NCBI GenBank assembly: GCA_029216955.1
Contig: JANAVB010004018.1
Location: 62,001 to 126,000, forward strand
Reading direction: 5' to 3'
DNA: 64,000 nucleotides
From: Iris pallida
Taxonomy: Eukaryota; Streptophyta; Magnoliopsida; Asparagales; Iridaceae
The position numbers and the translations under genes are program-made. Below are positions 54,841 through 62,929 of the stretch, piece after piece (position 1 is the first letter of the stretch; each line of letters starts with the position of its first letter). The notes under the pieces are model-generated. The model ran no database searches. It saw only the letters and a list, made by a program, of their open reading frames with translations, and was not told where the DNA came from.

Positions 54841-55942
54841 CTCTACATTCTTTTCTTACTGTTGACGGATTCAAATTGAGCCCACAATTCTTGAATCTCT
54901 CTTCAGTCAACATTTGTTAGAGTCAGCAACAACGGTTGTGGTATGGAGGGGACGTTGGACTCGCCGTTGGGGCCTGCCTCCTAATTTCCTTGTCATGAAG
55001 TCATTTGTGGTGCAATATTAGTCCTTATGTCTACCATTAGTGGGAGATAGGTGGAGAAGACGTGCTCCCTGGCTGTGGCACGCTTTTTTGCAAGGGTCCT
55101 CTCGATCGGGTATTTTGGAATACCCCTGTTGCAAGTATAGCTGGGTAGGCTAATACCTGCACCTGTAACCTCTTCATCCTCGTTGAGGAGGAAGGCACCT
55201 TTGAACCCTTCGGGACGGGAGTATCCCTTCGAGCAGAGTAGCAGGAAGAATGCACTAGTTTAACTTCTGTTATCTGCTGCAACCATTACAAGACAGATAA
55301 CTTGTTGGTAGACTCTGCTATTTCCCAACGCAACGGTTAATGGTGATTTGGATGCAGTGTCCTGTGGAGGGTTTGCTGCATGCTCCACCATCTTTTTTCA
55401 ATCTGCACTTGCGGTCTATTACTTTATGCAAGTTTGGCATAGGGTGTTTACCTGTGTTGCGTGGGTTGCATGGCTGATCAGACGAGGCTTCTGACTTGCC
55501 ATAGGGATTCTTCAGGAAGGATCTATGAGGTCGGCTAACCTCGTGTGCATGATCTATTGGGGGCCCGTATAATCATCCGGGGCACCTCCCGATGAATATC
55601 CGTCGAGGCAACGGTCAGGATATGTTGAACCCACATTGATCTAGACCTTTTTATACTAGCATTCGAGTAGTACAGCACGTCGGGGTCCTCTTTATAGGCG
55701 AGACATTATGAGATTCTGTGGAAAACAGATCTCCTTCGCCTTCCTTGTGGGTGCTGTCGTCTGACACCATTCTGGGTGGCTTGATGTGCGTCTACAGGCA
55801 CTTGTCTTAATTATATGAGGCATATTTCTGCACTTCATGCTGGCAAACTGGTTGAGATGCAACTTCGTCTTCTTGAGCATGGAGCAGCCAGTGTGGCTTA
55901 TTAAGAGAGCGTGTTCCTGAGTCTCCGGTGTTGTACTATTTC
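54841..55942 (-). pseudogene. Element G: pre-Gag region, broken by E
   Basis: Matches to the E pre-Gag region in several frames: RSVFHRIS near 55,720, a Cys cluster remnant HCIQITINRCVG near 55,330, and TGVFQNTRSRGPLQ near 55,110. The N-terminus would lie to the right, beyond element E. Many stops and frameshifts. Confidence 0.65.
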
Positions 55943-55971
55943 TGTAGAAGCATGAAAAATATTGCTTTTAG

Positions 55972-56022
55972 TCCCACATCGGAAAGGAGAAGAAGAAAGG
56001 GCTCACTCCATTCTATAAATAG
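55972..56022 (+). promoter_or_regulatory. USE-like and TATA-like pair in the E LTR
   Basis: TCCCACATCG at 55,972-55,981 matches the upstream sequence element of plant U-snRNA genes (RTCCCACATCG), and CTATAAATAG follows at 56,013-56,022. The gap of about 32 bases is close to the spacing of the RNA polymerase II class. What follows is a gag fragment, with no snRNA visible. A chance or retroelement-carried promoter is possible. Confidence 0.5.
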
Positions 56023-56079
56023 AGCCCCCTTACCTCCTTTGAAAAGGGCACCAACTTCTCTTCCCTCCTTCCAAACTTG

Positions 56080-56340
56080 GACTCTTCCTATTACGCACCT
56101 TCGGGTGCTAAGTAGAAGAAGTCTAGGGCAGCACGGGCTCATCGGGCTCAGTCAGCTGTCCCAACCTCTGACCATCAAGAGCGTCCCGCTAAGCGGGCCT
56201 CTGGTGGAAAGTTGTACAGAACCGCCTGTGTCCAGCCCCCGGCGGCAAACGGATAGAGTGGTTCTCAAGAGTCTCCCAACAAAGATCGAGGGCAAGTGTT
56301 TCTATTAGCCCCCACATCAGGGAGCAAACATGATACCTAC
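56080..56340 (+). pseudogene. gag fragment inside the E LTR
   Basis: About 250 bases match the pre-Gag coding sequence of E (58,690-58,880) and A (near 7,930-7,720): the codons for DSSYYAP, KSRA.RA, RASGGKLYR-like text and QPPAANG, with stops such as TAG in the first line. The tail (AAGAGTCTCCCAACAAAG) is closer to A than to E. It is not open and is not in the A LTR. Confidence 0.78.
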
Positions 56341-56403
56341 GCACTAGTGTGTTCGGGATACCCGGGCCCACAAAGCGAGTACACGGGCAGATCGAGACAT
56401 TCC

Positions 56404-56730
56404 TCATGCGAGTCATGAGACGTCCTTCATGCGGCTCGGTCATGAGACATTCCTCATGCGGCTCGGTCATGAGACGTCCTTTATGCGGCTCGGTCATGAA
56501 ACATTCCTCATGCGGCTCGGTCATAAGACATTCCTCATGCGGCTCGGTCATGAGACGTCCTTCATGCGGCTCGGTCATGAGATATTCTTCATGCGGCACA
56601 GAACCCCGAAAGCTTCATGCGGCTCAAAATCAGACGAGCTTCATGCGGCTCAAAAGTCACCAACATGGACATGCGGCTCAACGCACATAGGCAGCTCGAG
56701 TAAACTCCATGCGGCCCAGAGAGAGAGGCC
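56404..56730 (+). repeat. 27-bp tandem array and further ATGCGGC words in the E LTR
   Basis: Regular 27-bp units start at 56,427, 56,454, 56,481, 56,508, 56,535 and 56,562, each TCATGCGGCTCGGTCATGAG plus ACATTCC or ACGTCCT. Looser ATGCGGC words follow to 56,730 and again to 57,180. Frames on both strands are repeat products. Confidence 0.92.
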
Positions 56731-57510
56731 ACGTGGTCTTCAAAAACGGCTGTGCCCAACGTATGGACGCATTTAATGCTCTGACGGCTGACAGACCTGA
56801 CAAGTGACAGACCTGACATAAAGCGTCATAATGGTTCTGCCATAATGGCAGACTCTTCGGGAAAAGAAGAAAATCTCTGACCCGATCCGACAGAAGTCCT
56901 AGATTGCCACGTGGCACATCTCATGCGGCTTAAATAGGGAACAGCTTCATGCGGCTCACTAAGAAGTCGCCCTATATGGCCAGCAGAAATCAGCCATATG
57001 CGGCCCACCGAGAACCCAGTCCCTGCGGATCAATGCAACGCTAGCTCATGCGGCTCGCAAAGACTATGTATATACGGCTCATTGAGAGTTCGTTCCCTGC
57101 GGTTCGATGAAGCATTGTCCTTTGCGGCTCACAAAGAGTATCTTCCTGCGGTTCAAGTGTTGCCCATCCTATGCGGCTCTGGCAGAACCCACAACAAAAC
57201 ACGTGGCATCGGATCAATCAACGATTTAACCGAATCTCAATAAATATATCTGACATCATCATCATAATTACTGAGATCAAGGCATATCATTTATCATCAA
57301 GCCAATGGGACACGTGGCGAGCAATCGGGCATTGGTATAATCAATCATGAAGATTTAAAGTAATCAACATTAATTGTTCACAAGATTCGGTGCTATTCTC
57401 ATTAATGGCCGAGATTCATTGTAATCAGGACCAAGGGTTCAGATAGATTGAAGGAGCGCCGACATTTCAAAACAATGATCATTAGCAAACCCTAATGATC
57501 ATACCCCACT

Positions 57511-57520
57511 CTTATAAATA
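57511..57520 (+). promoter_or_regulatory. TATA box of the E LTR
   Basis: CTTATAAATA within CCCCACTCTTATAAATAGCC, the same as the minus-strand box near 9,005 in A. It lies 370 bases before the gag ATG. Confidence 0.78.
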
Positions 57521-57888
57521 GCCAGCATTATTTCTTTGCAAAAGGGCCGGCAACAAAAAGAATAAAAAATATACAGAGTCAGAGAGAGAATACACAGAGA
57601 GAGGGAGAGAAGCCAGGAGAGCAACAGAGGAGAAAAAAGAGCACTTCTTCGTCAACGCCAACCATCTTTTCACAAGGAGCCAAGGCTGCATACCGATCGT
57701 CCAAGGAGTAAGGCAGGACTGCCGTCGCCTTCTCGAGCCTCTATCGTCACCCCCCAGAATCTAAAATAAACAATTGTACTTAGACTGCTGTACCTAGGTT
57801 TTTGTCCCAAGGCTTTTTTTGTACAAGCGAGTTTGTATTGTGAGCCTAAGTTCAGTCCTCCGATAATTGTTCTGTACTTTTACAATCA

Positions 57889-60327
57889 ATGGCAAACACG
57901 ATAGCGACTCTGCTGGGGACTAACTTCTCCACGGCTGAGGAGTTGGTGACGCAATCGGACGCAGCCAAACTTGGCTCTATACAACAGAAGATGGTCGTAC
58001 GCTTCGACCAACAGGCATTCGAAGAGATGCTCTCTGAAGGTAGCACTGGTCCGGTCCAGAAGCGCACCCGCACCATAAAGGCTCGCAAAGAGTGGAGGCC
58101 AAAATCATTTGCTCCTCCGCAAGCCCTTGATGGGGTGCTCTCTATTACTCAAGATGGCGAGAAAGACTCCCATGCGGCCCCACTTCAGACCATAGACAAC
58201 TTTGCTGTCCCCAAGTCCGGCAGAAGAAAACACTATGATGCTGGACTTGCAGGGGAAAAGAGGAACTCTACGCGATCCGAGCCGCAGAAGAGTATTAGCC
58301 GCAGGAAGAAAGCCCATGCGGCTACAACCGCCGACCGCATAAAGAAAACTCATGCGGCCACATCTGTCAGCCGCATAACTTATGCGGCTACAGTTGCCAA
58401 CCGCACGGATGAGACTCATGCGGCTATTAAAGTCAATCGCTTACAGAAAACCCATGCGGCCACAGATGCCAACCGCATGCGGTCAGCCTGCACGGTCGTG
58501 ACTCCTAGCCGCATAAAGACTCATCCTACAACAAAAGACAGCCGCATGCAGACAGCCTGCACGGTACCCAATGCTAGCCGCATAGCATCCGTCCGACGCT
58601 TCTCTCGATCAGTCTTCGACCGACTCTCATGCGGTCCTGACTCTGATCATTCTCTGGATGATAATCCAGACTCTGTGGTATTCGACTTAGACTCCTCCTA
58701 TTACGCACCCACAGGTGCTAAAAGGAGGAAGTCTAGGGCAGTGCGGGCTCATCAAGTCCAGACGACTGCCCCGACCTCTGACTATCGGGGCATCCCGCTG
58801 ATTATCATGCGGGCCTCTGATGGAAAGTTGTATAAGACCACTCAAGTCCAGCCCCCGGCGGCAAACAGACAAAGTGGTTCCTCTGACCTGCGTGAGGTTA
58901 TCCTCCACAAACGCAAGAAAAGAGAAGGAGCTTCGGGATGTAAAGAGCCCTCACACGGACATCAATGCACCCAGATCATCGTCAACTGCTGTTGCAGCAA
59001 CGCGTCGGTGACGGAAGACCGGCCATCCGTCTTCCAAAGACTACATCACCCGAGCTCAGAAAATGAGGCACCTCCTGTTGTCTCCTGCAAGTCCGCGCAG
59101 AAAGTTCTCGCCAAGGGAAGAGGGAAGAAAACAAGCATCTCTAGCCCAAAGGTGTCAACTACTGCAGCTAAGAAACCGTCGTCTAAAGGGTTATCCTCCA
59201 CTGGAGTATTTCAACACACCCGTTCGAAGATGAAAACTGCTGCAGTAGGAAGTTCGTCGTCTGCAACATTGGGGGTTGTCAGAACTGGGGGTAGCACTCC
59301 TCCAAACATCCACGACAATCCGACATTCCAGGAATACGGACTGGAGGAAGCAAATCCTCCGACGGATACAACAGATACCGACGTCCCCAAAGACATCCTA
59401 GACGAAGCAAGCTCCGAAGCTGGGGGTAGTGTTCCTTCCGAGTCCGAACCTGAAGAGAACATCCCCACATATCCTGATGATTTCTCGATGCACGGGTACG
59501 ACTCGGAGGGTACATCCTCCACCACTCCTTCCGTCACTCCTCATGTGAAGACGGTGTTCATGACAGACAGCAACCAAGGCGGTTCCGGTGATCGCCAGCG
59601 CATCGACACTTTGGAGGCCATATTGCACGCCTTGGTCAAGTCTGTAGACGAGATCAAAGCAGCGCTTCCTAATCTGCAGTGGGTGATACCTGGCCAGACA
59701 AGCACGGGTCCTGCAATCAACGTAGATTCAAATTCAGCGGCACCGAACCCGGGCAACAATCCTCTCGAGATAACGGCCCCTACCGCGACAGATAAGGCCC
59801 GAGAAGTAAGAAGAGAGGTTCAGGAGCTCCGAGCAATGTTCCATGCCCGAGAAAACTCTCAAGACCTCAGGATACGGCAACCATATCCTGCTGAATGGAG
59901 GGATGTTCCCTTTCCACCAAGATATAAGCCGTTCAATATCAACCCATATGATGGCAAGACTTCAGCAAGTCGGTACATCACTTACTTTGAGGTCACTACC
60001 GACCATCTGCCCCATGATGACGCTATCCTCACGCGGTTATTCATTGGGGCATTGGAAGGAGTCGCCTTCGATTGGTACCGTAACCTGCCGGACAATTGCA
60101 TCCATTCCTTCGCTGGCTTCAATCGCCTGTTCTTGGAGAGGTTCTATGAGGTAGGGCAGGACGTCACGATGTCTACCCTCATGGATGTCATTCAAGGAGA
60201 GAAAGAGCTGACGAGGAATTACATTGAGCGGTTTCGTCAAACCGCAATAAAGTTACCATCTGGCAACCCGGACTCTTCCTTGATCGAAATTTGCCAAAAG
60301 AGACTACTCCCAACAATCAGTCTCTAG
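57889..60327 (+). CDS. Pre-Gag/Gag protein of element E (intact 812-codon frame)
   Basis: The ATG at 57,889 lies in the last ten bases of the LTR, and the start is supported by the same ATG in A, B and D. Residues 1-11 (MANTIATLLGT) are coded over the primer-binding site. Residues about 140-230 are a repeat of HAAT and NRM/DRIKK units; about 360 is the Cys cluster CTQIIVNCCC; about 437 TGVFQHTRSK; about 525-540 acidic ENIPTYPDDFSMHGYDSEG; about 665-812 the Gag core (YPAEWRDVPFPPRYKPFNI, GALEGVAFDWYRN, ERFYEVGQD). It stops at TAG 60,325-60,327, where A has Trp (SLWMGESQ), so the protein is shortened before the zinc knuckle. Gag would form the particle; the role of the first 600 residues is unknown. 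Confidence 0.92.
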   Translation: MANTIATLLGTNFSTAEELVTQSDAAKLGSIQQKMVVRFDQQAFEEMLSEGSTGPVQKRTRTIKARKEWRPKSFAPPQALDGVLSITQDGEKDSHAAPLQTIDNFAVPKSGRRKHYDAGLAGEKRNSTRSEPQKSISRRKKAHAATTADRIKKTHAATSVSRITYAATVANRTDETHAAIKVNRLQKTHAATDANRMRSACTVVTPSRIKTHPTTKDSRMQTACTVPNASRIASVRRFSRSVFDRLSCGPDSDHSLDDNPDSVVFDLDSSYYAPTGAKRRKSRAVRAHQVQTTAPTSDYRGIPLIIMRASDGKLYKTTQVQPPAANRQSGSSDLREVILHKRKKREGASGCKEPSHGHQCTQIIVNCCCSNASVTEDRPSVFQRLHHPSSENEAPPVVSCKSAQKVLAKGRGKKTSISSPKVSTTAAKKPSSKGLSSTGVFQHTRSKMKTAAVGSSSSATLGVVRTGGSTPPNIHDNPTFQEYGLEEANPPTDTTDTDVPKDILDEASSEAGGSVPSESEPEENIPTYPDDFSMHGYDSEGTSSTTPSVTPHVKTVFMTDSNQGGSGDRQRIDTLEAILHALVKSVDEIKAALPNLQWVIPGQTSTGPAINVDSNSAAPNPGNNPLEITAPTATDKAREVRREVQELRAMFHARENSQDLRIRQPYPAEWRDVPFPPRYKPFNINPYDGKTSASRYITYFEVTTDHLPHDDAILTRLFIGALEGVAFDWYRNLPDNCIHSFAGFNRLFLERFYEVGQDVTMSTLMDVIQGEKELTRNYIERFRQTAIKLPSGNPDSSLIEICQKRLLPTISL
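57902..57920 (+). other. Primer-binding site of element E, inside gag
   Basis: TAGCGACTCTGCTGGGGAC, three bases after the LTR end. The first TGG is TAG here; the other 16 bases match B closely (B has T for G at the fifth). Confidence 0.78.
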
Positions 60328-60977
60328 ATGGGCGAGAGTCAATTCGAGGACTGGAAGGCTTTTATCATTAGTGCTACAAGTGCCGAAGAACGATTAAAGA
60401 AGGCTCGCCAACTGGGATTACATATCTCAGAGGGAGAGAACAAGGGCAAGCGTCCCAGCACCACCAACGACAATGGGGGTAGCCCCTTCAACAACCGGGA
60501 CAACAGAGGCAAGCAGGCTATGGTGGCCGATACAGCCTAGAAGCCTGAGTCGCAACCTGCGGACAAACAATGGCCTCAAATCACTTACTCTTTTGAAGAC
60601 GGTCACGTCAAGCCTATCTTGGACATGCTCATACAAGGAGATAGGATTCAGCTTCCTCCACCAAGACGGGAGCCTCGGCCGGCTGATCTGGAGAACCCAT
60701 AGTTTTGCCATTACCACCGCTACGTCCACCATGCTACGCACGACTGCTACCAACTGAAACGATATATCCAAAACCTCATCGATTCGAACGCTCTGGCCAT
60801 CGATTTCGAGGAGGTAACCGTGGCAGCCAACATGGTGTCCGTACAATTCGGCAGCTTCCCTCCAACAGAGACCCAGGACGGGGTTATACCCATCCCTCTG
60901 GCAACGAGGAAGATTGCTAATCTCCCGCCTGCTCAAGCTGCTGGTCTAGTACCCTCACCACATTACGAGGAGAAATC
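60328..60977 (+). pseudogene. Gag C-terminus and zinc knuckle of element E
   Basis: Same frame as the 812-codon segment: MGESQFEDWKAFIISATSAE, TAG at 60,538-60,540 in place of Gln, QWPQITYSFEDGHVKPILDM, TAG near 60,700 in place of Lys, then the zinc knuckle CHYHRYVHHATHDC (60,708-60,750) and NMVSVQFGSFPPTETQDGVI. A missing C in a CCCC run near 60,950 shifts the frame. Confidence 0.85.
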
Positions 60978-62543
60978 ATGTGGGTCCATCCGGACCTAGT
61001 CCACGAGGTAACTCAGTCCACTCCATCTTCTAAAAAGAAAAGTAGAAAAGTCAGATCCTGCCGCACCACCTCAGCAGATGAAGAGGAAGTCACGGCCGTT
61101 GTTACTCGATCCGGAGCACAATCTCAACCTGTGGTTGAAAACTCGACTGATGATCATCCGCCCACTACCACGGATGCTCCGGGACCGGCTCAGCCTTGGA
61201 CGACCGACAAGCCTAGGCCGAAGGAAACTCGCTTCGACAAATCCCTCCGAAAGGAAACATCTCAGGGGCTGGAGAGGCCCTACAACTTCGACATCTTGGC
61301 GCAATTGGCCAATACACCGGCCAAATTGTCCTTATATGAACTCCTGAGGCTCTCGAAGGATGTCCGCACAGCTTTGAGCGATGCACTTCAAAATGTCGAC
61401 GCGTACCTGGCTCAGGTCAACCTCACGGGAGAAAATCAGCCCGCAGACCTCCAAGACAGTGCCTGTACGGGAGCAATGCCCAACATCGTCTTCACTCCAC
61501 AAGACATGCTCATCGAGACTAATCTACACGATCGCCCATTGTACTACACAGGCTACATCGGCGACATAAAGGTGGACCGGATGCACATTGACCCTGGGTC
61601 TTCCATAAGCATCATTCCAAAAGGACTACTGCATCATCTTCGCATCCCGATGCCTCGCCTAACCCCTACAAATACTGCCATCAGCGGGTTCAATTCGGGC
61701 AGGAGCTACCCAATCGGGAAGATCCGTCTGAAATGTCAGATTGGCGATCTCCAATCAGAAGTTACTTGCTACGTCATAGATGCCGACACTTCATACAACA
61801 TCCTTTTGGGGTGCCCTTGGATACACGATTACATGATCGTGCCTTCCACGCTACACCAATGCTTCAAATATGTCGACAAGCACGGCTTCGTGAGGACAGA
61901 ATTTGCTGACATCGATCCCTTCAAAGGGGTCGAATCTTATTACTCGGACTCCTACCTATACGAAAAGTCGAAGAGGTACCTTGAAGGAGGAAATAAACAA
62001 ACCGATGTTGAAGCAACCACGGGATCAGAAGAACCTCTGACAATCCACCTCCTAACTCACAAACCGGGCAAGTCTGCACCCCTCACCGCCACTCTGCGGA
62101 AGGACGCGATCAGCCTCTCGGCGCAAGAGGAGCAGATGACAATCCGGCTGCCGAGATCCGGCCAAGTGCCGAGACCCACAACGGAGCCACTAACAATCAG
62201 GTTACCAAGAGTCAGTCAACCACAAACAGGGAAGCTCAACCCCTCGGACAGGCCATTGACAATACGCCTTCCCAAGAAAGGTCATCATCCCGATACAAGG
62301 TCTGACACTTCTAGCGAACCAGCCACCCCTCGCTCCACATCGAGTGCCAGACTGGGGGTTGCTAGTCTACCGACAACCCCACGCTCTGCTCCGTCAGTTG
62401 AACCTCTGAAGATCAAGCTGACTAGGACGCCCTCTCAATCTTCATTCACACAGGAGGTAGCCGAAGAGGAACCAGAGCTGGCCAAATATGTGGCTGCTCA
62501 CACTGAGACTTGCTCATGTTGCCCATCAACGACAAGTTCCTGA
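60978..62543 (+). CDS. Protease segment of element E, ending at a deletion junction
   Basis: 521 open codons; the first Met (MWVHPDLV) is internal. It contains TRSGAQSQP, the helix YNFDILAQLANTPAKLSLYE, the aspartic protease with HIDPGSSISIIP (about residue 204), the flap-like ISGFNSGRSYPIGKI and ILLGCPWIH (about 275; A has His for Cys), RTEFADIDPFKGVESYY, then the EPLTIRLPR-type repeats (about 350-480). It ends at ELAKYVAAHTE, after which about ten residues are read out of frame from the integrase end. The protease would cut the polyprotein but here lacks RT and integrase behind it. Confidence 0.9.
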   Translation: MWVHPDLVHEVTQSTPSSKKKSRKVRSCRTTSADEEEVTAVVTRSGAQSQPVVENSTDDHPPTTTDAPGPAQPWTTDKPRPKETRFDKSLRKETSQGLERPYNFDILAQLANTPAKLSLYELLRLSKDVRTALSDALQNVDAYLAQVNLTGENQPADLQDSACTGAMPNIVFTPQDMLIETNLHDRPLYYTGYIGDIKVDRMHIDPGSSISIIPKGLLHHLRIPMPRLTPTNTAISGFNSGRSYPIGKIRLKCQIGDLQSEVTCYVIDADTSYNILLGCPWIHDYMIVPSTLHQCFKYVDKHGFVRTEFADIDPFKGVESYYSDSYLYEKSKRYLEGGNKQTDVEATTGSEEPLTIHLLTHKPGKSAPLTATLRKDAISLSAQEEQMTIRLPRSGQVPRPTTEPLTIRLPRVSQPQTGKLNPSDRPLTIRLPKKGHHPDTRSDTSSEPATPRSTSSARLGVASLPTTPRSAPSVEPLKIKLTRTPSQSSFTQEVAEEEPELAKYVAAHTETCSCCPSTTSS

Positions 62544-62590
62544 AGAAGTATTACGTCCGAAACGACATCAAAAAAAAAATCCCCGATGAT
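62505..62590 (+). pseudogene. Integrase C-terminal stub of element E
   Basis: ACTTGCTCATGTTGCCCATC and on encodes LLMLPINDKFLKKYYV in the frame used by B and D at the pol end. It follows the protease linker directly at about 62,505, marking a deletion of about 4 kb compared with A. Confidence 0.85.
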
Positions 62591-62820
62591 TGAGTTATGT
62601 ACCCTATGGTACCACTGAACTCACATTCTGCCTCCAAATTTCCCAGATCACTGAGTCATGTACCCGCTGGTGCCTCTGAACTCACACTCTCCAACATTCC
62701 AGATTATCGAGTCATGTACCCGCTGGTGCCGCTGAACTCACCTCTCCACATTCCAGATTATCGAGATATGTACCCATTGGTGCCTCTGAACTCACATTCC
62801 GGTCACTCTTTCAGATAGTA
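62590..62820 (+). repeat. About 56-bp tandem repeat after pol in element E
   Basis: Four imperfect units, each with GAGTCATGTACCCGCTGGTG and CCTCTGAACTCACACTC, separated by ATTCCAGATTATC. The 73-codon frame here repeats MYPLVPLNS and is a product of the array. Confidence 0.88.
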
Positions 62821-62929
62821 AGTTATGTATGATCATACCTCTGAACTTTCTTCCTGGAAGAGATCCTCCCTCATGATCTACTACCCGCACTCCCAGTGCA
62901 CAAAAAGGGTAACCGATCCATGAAATTCC

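Larger units (their letters stand above)
55943..57898 (+). repeat. 5' LTR of element E, with captured gag fragment
   Basis: It starts TGTAGAAGCATGAAAAATAT and ends ATCAATGGCAAACA, 1,956 bp. From about 56,400 it is like the A LTR: ATGCGGC array, CTGACGGCTGACAG segment, G-boxes, TATA box at 57,511 and a purine-rich leader. The first about 400 bases are not in the A LTR: a USE-like and TATA-like pair, then a gag-derived stretch. Confidence 0.82.

Noticed and set aside
55972..56100. A U-snRNA gene downstream of the USE/TATA pair
   Set aside because: The sequence at the expected start does not look like U1, U2, U4, U5 or U6; it runs into a gag fragment.
62597..62818. 73-codon frame with MYPLVPLNS repeats
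   Set aside because: It lies fully in a tandem DNA repeat, and no related element shows it.
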